A stretch of 64,000 bases of DNA from Azospirillum oryzae (GCF_008364795.1 NZ_VTTM01000002.1:960590-1024589); one strand, 5' to 3'; shown: positions 42,992 through 53,221, counted from the first letter of the stretch. The notes: generated by a model not told the origin, from the letters alone. Program-made: numbers and translations.

Positions 42992-43207
42992 TCAGACGGC
43001 GCGGTTCAACGCGGACGCGCCGATGATCTCGGCATAGTCGGCGCGTTCGTTGCGCAAGTTGGCCAGTAGATCGACCAAGCTGTCGCGAACGAAAGCGTCG
43101 TCCTGCTCGACGATGGTGTCTTGGGTCAATCGAATGAACTGATCGAGAAGCGCGATATGGGCCGCAGAGGACGCGTTGATCTTCTTGGTGTTGACGGCGC
43201 CGATCAT
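42992..43207 (-). CDS. small uncharacterised helical protein
   Basis: The 71-residue product (start MIGAVNTKKINASSAAHIAL) is helical and polar, with DQFIRLTQDTIVEQDDAFVR and LLANLRNERADYAEIIG. The ATG at 43207 has a GGGAG site upstream and is preferred over an upstream ATG at 43246. It faces the GNAT gene tail to tail with a 9-base gap. No family is recognised. Confidence 0.65.
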   Translation of the reverse strand: MIGAVNTKKINASSAAHIALLDQFIRLTQDTIVEQDDAFVRDSLVDLLANLRNERADYAEIIGASALNRAV

Positions 43208-43567
43208 GTAAATCTCCCTTGGCCTGAGCGTTCCCGATGACTTCATAAAGCCATCGGTCCAGTTAAAGACTTCCTAACAGGACTATGCAGCAGGTGGTAT
43301 CTTCGGGGGTACTTCCGATCTATGGTCGCGTCGCCTACGACCACTCCGAAGAGTTACCTCGAACGTCTGGGGTGACGCCCGATGCCCTGCAACAATGGGT
43401 CACTGCCGGATGTCCCGGCGGGTGCCATGCACTATGACAACACGCACCGCTATGTCTGGTTGCTCAGACCGCCCGAGGGAATTGGAGGGAGGGACTACCA
43501 AAGGGTGCAGTCCCGTCAACCCCGTTGGGGAACGTGTCCCCCTGAAAATGCCGGCGGCTCGATGTGA
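43208..43567. other. intergenic region without a supported gene
   Basis: These 360 bases are less GC-rich at the left end, which probably holds the promoter of the small gene at 42992. A 61-codon frame at 43382 has neither a ribosome site nor recognisable sequence. Nothing else is seen. Confidence 0.5.
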
Positions 43568-43816
43568 TCAGGCGGCGCGGCGGGCGGTCATGCGGTCGCG
43601 TGCGTCGGCGCGTTCCAGCGCGCGGGCGACCAGATCGTCGAAAATCCCGCCGATGGGCGCATCCAGCACGGCGGCCCGCCCGGCCAGCATCGGGCCTTCC
43701 ATCAGGACGGATCCTTCCTCCCCCGTGCCAAGAACGCGCCAGCCGCGGCTCTTCATCTCCGAAACGCGCGTCCGGGCAATGAAGGCGCGGATATGGTCGT
43801 GTGCCAGATCGTCCAT
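43568..43816 (-). CDS. small uncharacterised protein
   Basis: The 82-residue product starts MDDLAHDHIRAFIARTRVSE and continues GWRVLGTGEEGSVLMEG, then DAPIGGIFDDLVARALERAD. It is soluble and partly helical. AAGGGGAA lies upstream of the ATG at 43816, which decides the start over a longer frame from 43891. No family is recognised. It is divergent from fumC across about 305 bases. Confidence 0.65.
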   Translation of the reverse strand: MDDLAHDHIRAFIARTRVSEMKSRGWRVLGTGEEGSVLMEGPMLAGRAAVLDAPIGGIFDDLVARALERADARDRMTARRAA

Positions 43817-44121
43817 TCTGTTCCCCTTGTCGCTGTCGCCCAATGCTGTCGCCGAAATTTGTCGATGACCGCCCGACTTGCGGCGGCTCAACCGGTCTCT
43901 CGGAAAAGGGTACGGAAGAACTGCGAACGCAACAAGAACAAATTCGGGGGTGAAGCGAGGATTTCTGCCGAGTCGCCCAAGCTCCCGCTTGGACCGCCCC
44001 GAAACGCCCCGTCAATCCGCCCCTTGCCGTCCGTGCCTTCACCGCAAAGATCAGGCGGGGCGGGAGCATTTGCAACCCGCCCCATCCGTGACCAAAAGCG
44101 GCGATCAGGAAAGGTTCGACC
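43817..44121. other. divergent region upstream of fumC with leader hairpin
   Basis: The 305 bases between the small minus-strand gene and fumC hold no supported gene. An 8-bp perfect inverted repeat (GGGGCGGG at 44057-44064, CCCGCCCC at 44076-44083, 11-base loop) lies 38 bases before the fumC ATG. It has no T-run and could be a leader hairpin or chance pairing. Confidence 0.45.
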
Positions 44122-45513
<1,392 letters not shown>

Positions 45514-45517
45514 GCTT

Positions 45518-45575
45518 GGGGTTAGGGTGGGGTGGTTCCCGGCCGTTCCGGCCTTCCTCTGACCACCCCCATCTC
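45518..45575. repeat. partial REP-like sequence after fumC
   Basis: GGGGTTAGGGTGGGGT (45518-45533) matches the right arm of the palindrome at 7954-8039, and GACCACCCCC follows about 35 bases later as an imperfect opposite arm. It begins five bases after the fumC stop and looks like a degraded copy of the same dispersed repeat, possibly serving as a 3' hairpin for fumC. Confidence 0.45.
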
Positions 45576-45598
45576 CCACTTGCGGTGCGTGCGTGACC

Positions 45599-45814
45599 AT
45601 GAAGAAGCGTTCGGTCCTGATCGCCGGCCACCCCACCAGCGTCTCCCTCGAGGAGGAGTTCTGGGACGCCCTGAAATCGGTCGCCCAGGCCCGCGGTCTG
45701 TCGGTGAACGCCCTGATCGAGGAGATCGACCAGACCCGCACCGGCAATCTCTCCAGTGCCATCCGCGTCCACGTTCTGAAGGCGGTGCAGGGGCGCGGAG
45801 CCGGGGAAGGGTAA
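45599..45814 (+). CDS. ribbon-helix-helix (RHH_4) domain protein
   Basis: The 71-residue product is a single RHH_4-type domain: KRSVLIAGHPTSVSLEEEFW, then LKSVAQARGLSVNALIEEID and NLSSAIRVHVLKAV. Such proteins are probably small DNA-binding dimers in which the N-terminal strand contacts DNA; targets are unknown. A GTG at 45593 in the same frame would add two residues. The position directly after fumC is common in alphaproteobacteria. It is followed by a DUF599 membrane protein gene. Confidence 0.88.
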   Translation: MKKRSVLIAGHPTSVSLEEEFWDALKSVAQARGLSVNALIEEIDQTRTGNLSSAIRVHVLKAVQGRGAGEG

Positions 45815-45906
45815 GAGAGTGGTTCGCGGACAGCCGCAATGGACAGCCGCCCGCCGCCGGCGTACACGCTTGCTGGCCGTCCGCCTCCCGACGAGACCCC
45901 GCCGCC

Positions 45907-46656
45907 ATGCCACCCGCCGCCATGTCCGCCGCCATACCCGCCGACGTCACCACGCTCGACATCATCGCCTTCGTCTGGTTCGTCGGCTCCTGGGTCGGCT
46001 TCACCATCACCCAGGACCATCTGCTGACCGGCCGCAATGTGCTGAACCAGCATCTGCGGATCGTGCGCCGTCACTGGATCGAACGGATGCTGGAGCGTGA
46101 CAACCGCATCATCGATTCGCAGCTGTTCGGCCACACCATGCACAGCTGCACCTTCTTCGCCTCCACCAACATGCTGGTGCTGGCCGGCCTGATCGGGTCC
46201 TTCGGCGCGGCGGAACGGGCGCAGCAGTTCGTCTCCGACCTGTCCTTCGCCGTCCAGACCTCGCCCCAGCTCTTCGAGATCAAGATGCTGCTGATGGTGG
46301 TGATCTTCACCTTCGGCTTCTTCAAGTTCACCTGGGCGCTGCGCCAGTACAATTACTGCTGCGCCCTGATCGGTTCGGCCCCAATGCCGCCGGTGCCGCC
46401 GGAGGACCGCAAGGTCATCGCCCAGTCGATTGGCGAGGCCTTGACCCTGGCGATCACCGCGTTGAACGGCGGTATCCGCGCCTATTACTTCGCCCTGGCC
46501 GCCCTGGTCTGGGTCATCGGCCCGATTCCCCTGATCGCGGCGTCCAGCGGCGTGGTGCTGGTCCTTACCCGCCGGCAGGCATTTTCCGCCACCGAGAAGG
46601 TAATCCGCGCGCAGACGCAATGGTTGGAGAGAAACGATTCAACCAAGATGAAATAA
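45907..46656 (+). CDS. DUF599 membrane protein
   Basis: The 249-residue product has four to five membrane helices: about 18-38 (LDIIAFVWFVGSWVGFTI), 85-108 (TFFASTNMLVLAGLIGSFGA), 135-155 (KMLLMVVIFTFGFFKFTWAL) and 205-235. The region FFKFTWALRQYNYCCALIGS is characteristic of DUF599. Function is unknown. Two ATGs (45907, 45922) could start it, with no strong ribosome site for either. The gene is on the same strand as the RHH gene, 92 bases downstream. Confidence 0.8.
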   Translation: MPPAAMSAAIPADVTTLDIIAFVWFVGSWVGFTITQDHLLTGRNVLNQHLRIVRRHWIERMLERDNRIIDSQLFGHTMHSCTFFASTNMLVLAGLIGSFGAAERAQQFVSDLSFAVQTSPQLFEIKMLLMVVIFTFGFFKFTWALRQYNYCCALIGSAPMPPVPPEDRKVIAQSIGEALTLAITALNGGIRAYYFALAALVWVIGPIPLIAASSGVVLVLTRRQAFSATEKVIRAQTQWLERNDSTKMK

Positions 46657-46793
46657 CAATTAAAAAGCTGTCATTTCTCCCGCGTGTGCGACCAAATATC
46701 CTCTACCTGATGGCGAGTTGCAGCGTCTAAGGTCGACGCATCAAAGACGGAGCGCCGTACTTCCCGCGCGGCGCAGAGGATATGAGGGCGACG

Positions 46794-47000
46794 ATGGACG
46801 CCGATACCGCACTGAGCATCATGGATACCCTGGACCAGGCCGAAGCGCTGCTGCGCCGCATGCACCTGCGTGACGGCTGTGCGGGCGCGAACGCGCTCGC
46901 CCATAACCGGCAACTGCTGGACGCCGCCCGCCACCGGCTGGAGCAGGTCCACAGCATCGACGGGATGGGTGACTTCGCTGGAGCGACGGCGCTCGCCTGA
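46794..47000 (+). CDS. small uncharacterised helical protein
   Basis: The 68-residue product (MDADTALSIMDTLDQAEALL) is helical and soluble, ending HSIDGMGDFAGATALA. GAGGG lies 5 bases before the ATG at 46794, which is therefore preferred over an in-frame ATG 12 bases earlier. It is convergent with the EAL gene (15-base gap). No family is recognised. Confidence 0.55.
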   Translation: MDADTALSIMDTLDQAEALLRRMHLRDGCAGANALAHNRQLLDAARHRLEQVHSIDGMGDFAGATALA

Positions 47001-47015
47001 TCCGGCCGGCCCGGC

Positions 47016-48779
47016 TCAGCCCTTCAGCAGCACCTTGCCGCCGCTGCGCACCTTCGACCAGTCCTTGGCGAAATAGGCGAAGTCCCGCGACGGCCGGCTG
47101 AACAGGAAGCCCTGGGCCAGCGACACCCCCAGCCCGGTCAGCAGGTCGGCGTGCACCGTCTCTTCCACCTGCTCGCCGATCAGGTCCAGCCCCAGCTGGC
47201 GGCAGACGTCGACCATCGACCGCAGCATGGCCATGTCGCGCGGGTTGCCGACGGCGCCGCGGACGAAACTGCCGTCGATCTTGGCGTAATCGGCCTGGAT
47301 GCCGTACAGCGACTGGAAGCTGGTCGAACCGGCGCCGACATCGTCCAGGCAGATGCGGAACCCGCCCTCGCGCAGCTTCTGCAGCACCTCGTTCAGCTTG
47401 GCGATGTCGGTGACGACGACGGTTTCCGTCACTTCGATCAGCAGCTTCGCGGCCAGATCGCCATAAGGGGCGACGACCGACTGGAACTGCTTGAGGAAGA
47501 TCGGGCTCATCAGCGTCTTGGCCGACAGGTTGATCGCCACGTCCGGCAGCTTGGGCTCCTTGCGGAATTCCTGCAGCGTGTCCAACACCGTCCGGGTCAG
47601 CAGCAGGTCGAAATCGTAGATCAGCCCGACATCCTCGGCGAATGTGATGAAGTCGGCCGGCGACTTCATCCCGTCGACACGGGTCAGCGCCTCCAGATGG
47701 TGGACGGCGCCGGTGCCGATGTCGACGATCGGCTGGTAGACGACGATGAAGTCGCGGTTGTCGATCGTCGCGCGAAGCTGGCCGATCCGTTCCACCGCGC
47801 CGGCCATCAGCCGGTTGGCGCCATCCTCCAGGCTGGAGATGGTGAACTCCCCGCCCTGCGCCGAGGCGAAGGCCTGCACCGTATAGACCAGCGCGCGGGC
47901 CGCATCCGCCGCGTCCAGCCGGTCGTCGGCCATGTCCAGCGTCCAGGACCGGATGCCGCCGGGCAGGGCGCCGCCCGCCGCCTCGATGATCTGGGCGATG
48001 TGGCCCTGCACCTCGTTCCCGTCGATGTCGGTGGTATGGACGATGCCGTACCGATCGCCGGTCAGCTGCCCGGCGCTGTCGCCGTCGGCGGAAATGCCGC
48101 GCAGATAGGCGTCGATGCCCTCGCGCACCTCCGCCGCGGCGCCTTCCGGCATCGCCTCCACCATCGCCTGCAGACCTTCGACAAGCAACAGGGTCAGCCC
48201 CTGGTCGAGCCCCTTCTCGCGGGCGGCGAGGATCCGCTCCTCCAGGATGCCGGCGAAGCCGGTCTGGTCCAGCAGTTCGCCCTGCGCGGCGGCTGCTGCA
48301 CCGGCACCGTGGCGTTGCGGTGCGGTCAACAGCACGGTCAGGAAAAGCGACCCCGGACAGGAATCGAGCCGGCAACCGCCCAGCAGGGCCGGGAACTGCT
48401 GCCCGTCGAAGGCCTGGAACAGCACGCGCGACGGCTTGATCCGCGCCTTCTCCCGGATGCGGTCGAACAGGACATGGACGTATTTGCGGTCGCCGGGCGC
48501 GACCACCTCCATCAGGTTGGTGCCGACCAGACCGCCGACCTCGCCCTTGGTCAGACGGCAGCGTGCCCCTGCGGAAAACAGGATGTTGCCCTGCGCGTCC
48601 GTTTCGATCAGCAGGTCAGCGGCAGCAAAGGCAAACCCGACGAAGCGGTCGCGGTCGCGGCTCGACGCCTGACGGCGCGGCGCCGCCGGACCGGCAGCCG
48701 GCGTCACCACCGGGCCGATGGCCGGTGCTATCACCGGGGCGGAGCGTCCTGCACTGTCTTGCGCCAACGGCATCGTCAT
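47016..48779 (-). CDS. PAS-EAL cyclic-di-GMP phosphodiesterase with degenerate GGDEF-like middle
   Basis: The 587-residue product probably lowers cyclic-di-GMP. A PAS-like domain covers about 45-150 (AAADLLIETDAQGNILFSAG). The middle (about 165-320) is shaped like a GGDEF domain but lacks the GG(D/E)EF active site. The C-terminal EAL domain (about 340-575) keeps the catalytic set: EALTR, INLSAKT, EVTET, DDVGAG, AKIDGSF, GEQVEE and LAQGFLF. Loop 6 is DVGAGSTS rather than the usual DFG(T/A)G(Y/F)SS. No membrane helix is present. It is transcribed alone, away from a 328-base AT-richer upstream region. Confidence 0.88.
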   Translation of the reverse strand: MTMPLAQDSAGRSAPVIAPAIGPVVTPAAGPAAPRRQASSRDRDRFVGFAFAAADLLIETDAQGNILFSAGARCRLTKGEVGGLVGTNLMEVVAPGDRKYVHVLFDRIREKARIKPSRVLFQAFDGQQFPALLGGCRLDSCPGSLFLTVLLTAPQRHGAGAAAAAQGELLDQTGFAGILEERILAAREKGLDQGLTLLLVEGLQAMVEAMPEGAAAEVREGIDAYLRGISADGDSAGQLTGDRYGIVHTTDIDGNEVQGHIAQIIEAAGGALPGGIRSWTLDMADDRLDAADAARALVYTVQAFASAQGGEFTISSLEDGANRLMAGAVERIGQLRATIDNRDFIVVYQPIVDIGTGAVHHLEALTRVDGMKSPADFITFAEDVGLIYDFDLLLTRTVLDTLQEFRKEPKLPDVAINLSAKTLMSPIFLKQFQSVVAPYGDLAAKLLIEVTETVVVTDIAKLNEVLQKLREGGFRICLDDVGAGSTSFQSLYGIQADYAKIDGSFVRGAVGNPRDMAMLRSMVDVCRQLGLDLIGEQVEETVHADLLTGLGVSLAQGFLFSRPSRDFAYFAKDWSKVRSGGKVLLKG

Positions 48780-49107
48780 GAGGTTACAAATTGCATCAAA
48801 GTTTAGAGAGTTTCAGGATGAATGTGACCGAGAGTAACCAATATCGCCATAGGTTAGAAGAGAGTCTGTTGCCGACGACCTTCGGCTTAACAAAACGCGA
48901 CAATTTGTGTCATCTATTCCGCAAATGCTAACGACCCTGCGGCGCCTTACCTTCTGCCTGTCTTCTCGAAAATTATCGTTACCGAAAACTTGACGCCATC
49001 ATTCCGCTGCCGCAACGATCGCCGTTCGGAGTGCCGGTCGGGAATCGGCAGCTCCGGCGAGCGGGTTGTCGAGGGGGCGCCAGAATTCCCGCGCCCGGTG
49101 TGCCGGC
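48780..49107. other. AT-richer intergenic region upstream of the EAL gene
   Basis: The left 150 bases of this 328-base region are clearly more AT-rich than their surroundings and probably carry the EAL gene promoter. I see no open frame with a ribosome site. The right part is the 3' flank of the acyltransferase gene, with no T-tailed hairpin. Confidence 0.5.
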
Positions 49108-50271
49108 TCAGGTGACTTCCACGGTTGCCGGTTGCGCTGTGGGTTTGCGCCGGCCCAGAAGCACCGCGTTGAAGCTGGCCTGTCCGGGCATTTCGACGAA
49201 GCGGTAGGTCAGGGCGGACACCCCGACCACCGTCGCCAGATAGGCGAGGGCAAGCCCATCCATCACCCAGGTCGCACCGAAGAAGATCAGCCGCGTCTCG
49301 CCGCTGTCGACCACCGACTCCACGAACATCGGCTGGCCCAGCAGCTTCTGCATTACGGCCGCAATCTTCTGGTACAGGGCGATGACCAGCGCATGCACCA
49401 TGTAGATGGAGTAGGAGCGGGCGCCCAGCCACCGGAAGGGCCGCCTCGCCAGCAGCCGCGAGAACGATCCACCCTCGAAGGCGAACACCCAGACCACCAG
49501 ACCGAACAGCAGAGGCGAGGCGAAGGACAGGGCGTTGCCGCGCGCCATCGCCACGAAAACGATCACCACGGCCAGACAGGCCGCCTCGATCTGCCCCGCC
49601 ATCGGCAGCCTTGACAGCCCGGCGCTGCGGGCGGCCAGGAACAGGCGGTACACGATATGCCCGGCGAAGAAGCCGTACAGGCAGCGGAAATAGCCAAGGT
49701 CGAAACTGCTGTCGATGTATTGGTCCGACCATCCCATGACGACGAAGGCGCCGGCGGCCGACAGAGCCACGGCCGACGCCGTCACTAGCCAGGGGCGGCG
49801 GGCCAGCAGGCAGACCAGGGCAAAGGTGACATAGGCGAAAAGCTCCGCGCTGATCGACCAACTCGGCATGTTCCAGGTCAGTTCGCCCTCGACGCCCAGC
49901 GAATGGACCAGGAAGAGGTTGCTGAGGATGGACGACGGCGCGAAGCGGCCGGTGAAAGCCCCGGCCTCGCCGTGAATCGCCAAGGCCTTGACGATCTCCA
50001 GCGGAATGAAGGCGACCAGGGTGACCGCATGCAGGGGCCAGACACGGCCCAACCGCCGGACAAGAAAACTCCCGGCGTCCGGGGCCGAGTTCAGGCGCCC
50101 GAGATAGGCATGGGTGATGACGAAGCCGCTAAGGACAAAGAAGAAGTCGACAAACAAATAACTGCCGCGAATGAACGGATTAAAATAGAAATTCCCTAAT
50201 GCGCTAAAATGAAACAAAGCCACGAATAAGGCGCATAAACCGCGCCAGCCGTCGAGCACTGGAAAGCGCAT
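49108..50271 (-). CDS. acyltransferase family 3 membrane protein (OafA-like)
   Basis: The 387-residue product is an inner-membrane acyltransferase with about ten helices. The N-terminus LDGWRGLCALFVALFHFSAL contains the R and H typical of the active site. LFVDFFFVLSGFVITHAYLG and MPSWSISAELFAYVTFAL are other family landmarks, and SYSIYMVHALVI appears near the C-terminus. Such enzymes O-acetylate or O-acylate polysaccharides, lipids or glycans; the acceptor here is unknown. The 5' part of the gene and its upstream region are AT-richer than neighbours, which may mark transfer. Confidence 0.9.
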   Translation of the reverse strand: MRFPVLDGWRGLCALFVALFHFSALGNFYFNPFIRGSYLFVDFFFVLSGFVITHAYLGRLNSAPDAGSFLVRRLGRVWPLHAVTLVAFIPLEIVKALAIHGEAGAFTGRFAPSSILSNLFLVHSLGVEGELTWNMPSWSISAELFAYVTFALVCLLARRPWLVTASAVALSAAGAFVVMGWSDQYIDSSFDLGYFRCLYGFFAGHIVYRLFLAARSAGLSRLPMAGQIEAACLAVVIVFVAMARGNALSFASPLLFGLVVWVFAFEGGSFSRLLARRPFRWLGARSYSIYMVHALVIALYQKIAAVMQKLLGQPMFVESVVDSGETRLIFFGATWVMDGLALAYLATVVGVSALTYRFVEMPGQASFNAVLLGRRKPTAQPATVEVT

Positions 50272-50783
50272 TGGGATTCTCCAAATCCGGGTATCATCTC
50301 AGTCAGGTCATTTCGGCTGCCGATACTATGGTTGCGGCGAATTATTCCTTCGAATGGTAAGGAATATTGCGCCCAATAACCGCCAGGTGAAAGTAAATGC
50401 CAGCCATGCAGTCAAATAGTCGAAAATATGGCTTATTTCGAAGGATTGCGGCGGCTACCTCCGTCAGGTCGCCCGTGTGGAGTGTACGATTCCCAGGGTG
50501 TGCGGATGCGCCGGGTTGGCGGACGGTCATATCGCCGATCGCGCGGGACGCCGCACGGATTCGCTTCCCTGCCACCTGCTGGTTGCCGCCGGGGCGGTAC
50601 GCCTCCTGCGGCCAGCGGTTGAACGTCCCCGTGATTGTGCCCGGCCGTTCCGCCCGGCATCCTTCATCCATCTCGTCGCGGCCGGAAAACCGGATGATGC
50701 CCATCCACCGGCGCAGCGCGTGCAGTGGCTGCAGATCGGCCGTGGCGAGAACGAATTCGGCCCTGACATGAAATCCTGGCACG
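50272..50783. other. intergenic region with unsupported frames
   Basis: The 512 bases between the acyltransferase gene and the purK terminator contain several open frames of 120-146 codons on both strands. None has a clear ribosome site or a recognisable sequence, and the frames contradict one another. The left 130 bases are AT-rich and include the promoter side of the acyltransferase gene. A decayed gene cannot be excluded. Confidence 0.4.
50343..50366. promoter_or_regulatory. 8-bp inverted repeat upstream of the acyltransferase gene
   Basis: TATTCCTT (50343-50350) and AAGGAATA (50359-50366) form a perfect 8-bp inverted repeat with an 8-base spacer. It lies about 72 bases upstream of the acyltransferase start. 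The geometry fits an operator for a dimeric regulator, but no regulator gene is adjacent. Confidence 0.4.
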
Positions 50784-50819
50784 AAAAAGGCCCCGCGACC
50801 GGTCCGGTCGCGGGGCCTT
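50784..50819 (-). terminator. intrinsic terminator of purEK
   Basis: A 15-bp stem (AAGGCCCCGCGACCG at 50787-50801 with its complement at 50805-50819) closes on a 3-base loop. On the minus strand it is followed by a T-run (TTTTT including stem bases). It begins 25 bases after the purK stop, exactly where the purEK transcript should end. Confidence 0.9.
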
Positions 50820-50843
50820 CAAGTCTTTGCGTGATCCGGACCG

Positions 50844-51968
50844 TCAGCGGCGCGCGAACAGCCGGTTGACGTGGCCCATCTTGCGGCCGGGCCGCGCCTC
50901 CGCCTTGCCGTACAGGTGCAGCCGGGCGCCGGGTTCGGCCAGCAGGTCGGGCCAGCGCAGCACGTCGTCGCCGATCAGGTTGGTCATCTCGGCATCCGCC
51001 ACCCGCTCCACCGATCCCAGCGGCAGGCCGCAGACCGCGCGTACCAGCTGTTCGAACTGGCAGGTGGCGCAGGCGTCCATGGTCCAATGTCCGGAATTGT
51101 GCGGACGCGGCGCCATTTCGTTGACCAGCACACTGCCGTCGTCGGTGACGAACATCTCCACCGCCAGCACGCCGACCAGATCCAAAGCCTCGGCGATGCA
51201 GCGCGCGATGCGGTCGGCCTCCGCCGCGGTCCGATCCGACACCTTGTCCGCCGCGGCCGGGGCGATGGTGACGTCGAGGATGCCGTCCTTGTGGCGGTTC
51301 TCCACCGCCGGATAGGCGACCATCGTGCCGTCGGCGCCGCGGGCGACGATCACCGACACCTCGCAGGCGAAGGTGACGAAGCCCTCGACGATGCCCTCCA
51401 CCCCCGGCTTGCCGCCGCCGATGCCGGCCCAGGCGGCGGCCGGATCGCTGCCGCTGTCCAGCCGCGCCTGCCCCTTGCCGTCATAACCGAGCCGCGTCGA
51501 TTTCAGCACGCAGCGCGGGCCGATCTCCGCCACCGCGCGGGCGACCTCCTCGGCGCTGTTGGCCGCGCGCCAGGGTGCGGTCGCGATGCCGAGCGTGTTG
51601 ACGAAGCTCTTCTCGGCGATGCGGTCCTGCGCCACCGACAGCACGTTCGGGCCGGGGTTCAGATTGGTGAAGCGGCGCAGATGCTCGGCGGTGGCGACCG
51701 GCACATTCTCCCATTCCAGAGTCACCACGTCGACCGAGCGGGCGAAGCGCTCCAGCGCCTCCAGATCATCCCAGTCCGCCACCGTCGCAGCGGCGCTGAC
51801 CTGCGCCGCCGGGCTGTCGGCCGCGTCGGGAGCATAGACATGGGTCTTGTAGCCCAGCCGTGCGGCGGCAAGCGCCGTCATCCGGCCGAGCTGTCCGGCA
51901 CCCAGCATGCCGATGGTGGAACCGGGGGCGAGGCGGGGCAGGGGGGCGCCGGTTGGCTTGCCGGTCAT
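50844..51968 (-). CDS. purK: N5-carboxyaminoimidazole ribonucleotide synthase PurK
   Basis: PurK uses ATP and bicarbonate to convert AIR to N5-CAIR in purine synthesis. The 374-residue product has an ATP-grasp fold: N-terminal TIGMLGAGQLGRMTALAAAR, the segment LKSTRLGYDGKGQA, and EMFVTDDGSVLVNEMAPRPHNSGHWT with metal-binding Glu and Asn. It follows purE by 36 bases on the same strand and is closed by a strong terminator. Length is normal. Confidence 0.96.
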   Translation of the reverse strand: MTGKPTGAPLPRLAPGSTIGMLGAGQLGRMTALAAARLGYKTHVYAPDAADSPAAQVSAAATVADWDDLEALERFARSVDVVTLEWENVPVATAEHLRRFTNLNPGPNVLSVAQDRIAEKSFVNTLGIATAPWRAANSAEEVARAVAEIGPRCVLKSTRLGYDGKGQARLDSGSDPAAAWAGIGGGKPGVEGIVEGFVTFACEVSVIVARGADGTMVAYPAVENRHKDGILDVTIAPAAADKVSDRTAAEADRIARCIAEALDLVGVLAVEMFVTDDGSVLVNEMAPRPHNSGHWTMDACATCQFEQLVRAVCGLPLGSVERVADAEMTNLIGDDVLRWPDLLAEPGARLHLYGKAEARPGRKMGHVNRLFARR

Positions 51969-52004
51969 GGCGGTCGGGCTTTCTGTCTGTCAGGCGGGAT
52001 CGCG

Positions 52005-52541
52005 TCAGGTGGGATCGTCTACGGGGGCCTCGGCCACTGCGGCGGTCTGGCGGGCGCGCCAGCCGTCCAGCGCCTCTGCCACCGCCGGATCCATCAGCGC
52101 GATGACCGAGCCGGCCAGCAGGGCGGCGTTGATGGCGCCGGCCTTGCCGATGGCCAGCGTGCCGACCGGGACGCCGCCCGGCATCTGCACGATCGACAGC
52201 AGGCTGTCCATGCCCTTCAGCGCGTGGCTTTCGACCGGAACGCCGAACACCGGCAGCGGCGTCATCGACGCGGCCATGCCCGGCAGATGGGCGGCGCCGC
52301 CGGCCCCGGCGATCACCACCTTCAGCCCGCGCGCCTTGGCGGTGGTGGCGTATTCCACCAGCCGGTGCGGAGTGCGGTGGGCGGAAACGATGCGGACCTC
52401 GTGCGGGACGCCCAGCGCCGCCAGCGTGTCGGCGGCATGCTTCATCGTCGTCCAATCGGACTGGCTGCCCATGATGATGCCGACCAGCGGCTGGGCGCCG
52501 GCAGCCGAAGGGGTGCTGTTCGGGGAGTGATCGGCGGTCAC
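52005..52541 (-). CDS. purE: N5-carboxyaminoimidazole ribonucleotide mutase PurE
   Basis: PurE moves the carboxyl group of N5-CAIR to C4, giving CAIR, the step after PurK. The 178-residue product has [15 protein letters not shown], then [12 protein letters not shown] with the catalytic His, and [12 protein letters not shown]. The start is a GTG at 52541, giving about 17 extra residues before the conserved core. The region upstream shares a short space with the haemoglobin gene on the other strand. purE and purK form one operon. Confidence 0.96.
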   Translation of the reverse strand: MTADHSPNSTPSAAGAQPLVGIIMGSQSDWTTMKHAADTLAALGVPHEVRIVSAHRTPHRLVEYATTAKARGLKVVIAGAGGAAHLPGMAASMTPLPVFGVPVESHALKGMDSLLSIVQMPGGVPVGTLAIGKAGAINAALLAGSVIALMDPAVAEALDGWRARQTAAVAEAPVDDPT

Positions 52542-52678
52542 GGCCTGGCGCTTTCCTCAAGGTCCGGAAAGCGGCGCATTATAGGAAGAGTCGGGCGCCT
52601 GTCCAGAGGCGCCTCTGCGCCTCTTCCTGCGGCCAGGATGAATCCGAGCCTGCGGCTGCGACATTCCGGCCCTTCCGA

Positions 52679-52693
52679 TGGAACATGGTTCCA
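52679..52693. promoter_or_regulatory. inverted repeat TGGAAC-ATG-GTTCCA upstream of the truncated haemoglobin gene
   Basis: Two perfect 6-bp arms (TGGAAC, GTTCCA) are spaced by 3 bases, 64 bases before the haemoglobin start codon. A TATATG element lies further downstream at about 52710 and could be a -10 box. The repeat is a plausible operator for a dimeric regulator; I cannot match it to a named consensus. Confidence 0.45.
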
Positions 52694-52756
52694 CCTATGG
52701 TGCCGTCATATATGGACTGGATAGACCCTGCTCATTCCCGGAACCGGACCCATCGC

Positions 52757-53221
52757 ATGACCGACGCCGCTCCCAACGAAGACCCCAACGACGACCGGCG
52801 CAAAGAGCACCGCGACATCCGCACCGCGATGGCGGAGGAACGGATGGCCGCCGTCGGCATCGACGAGGCGACGATCGAGACGCTGGTGCGCACCTTCTAC
52901 GGCAAGATCATGAAGGACGAGGAGCTTGGTCCGATCTTCGGCCGCGCCATCACCGATTGGGAGCCGCATCTGCGCAAGATGATGGATTTCTGGTCGTCCA
53001 TCGCCCTGCTGACCCAGCGTTACGACGGCCGCCCGATGCCAGTCCACATCTCGCTTGGGCTGGAGCCGCCGCATTTCGAGCGCTGGCTCGGCCTGTTCCG
53101 CGAGACCGCCCACGAGGTCCTGCCGGCCGAGGGCGCCAATTTCCTGATCGGCAAGGCCGAGAACATCGCCCGCAGCTTCCAGATGGGCATCCAGTTCTTC
53201 ACCGTGCCCAAGAAGGAGTGA
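52757..53221 (+). CDS. group III truncated haemoglobin
   Basis: The 154-residue product is a trHbIII-type haem protein, a family linked to nitric oxide or oxygen chemistry under low oxygen. It contains ETLVRTFYGKIMKDEELGPI then FGRAITDWEPHLRKMMDFW. The probable proximal His is His97 in MPVHISLG, in the same position as in the Campylobacter Ctb protein, followed by PPHFERWLGLF. The N-terminal 25 residues are polar and extra. ATG 52757 is chosen because the earlier in-frame ATGs lack conserved sequence. It is divergent from purE, with an inverted repeat upstream. Confidence 0.9.
   Translation: MTDAAPNEDPNDDRRKEHRDIRTAMAEERMAAVGIDEATIETLVRTFYGKIMKDEELGPIFGRAITDWEPHLRKMMDFWSSIALLTQRYDGRPMPVHISLGLEPPHFERWLGLFRETAHEVLPAEGANFLIGKAENIARSFQMGIQFFTVPKKE

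Noticed and set aside
43382..43567. 61-codon plus-strand frame between two small minus-strand genes
   Set aside because: It lacks a ribosome site and its sequence looks random.
50342..50782. 146-codon minus-strand frame between the acyltransferase and purK
   Set aside because: It has no ribosome site, runs through the region in conflict with equally long plus-strand frames, and shows no recognisable family.
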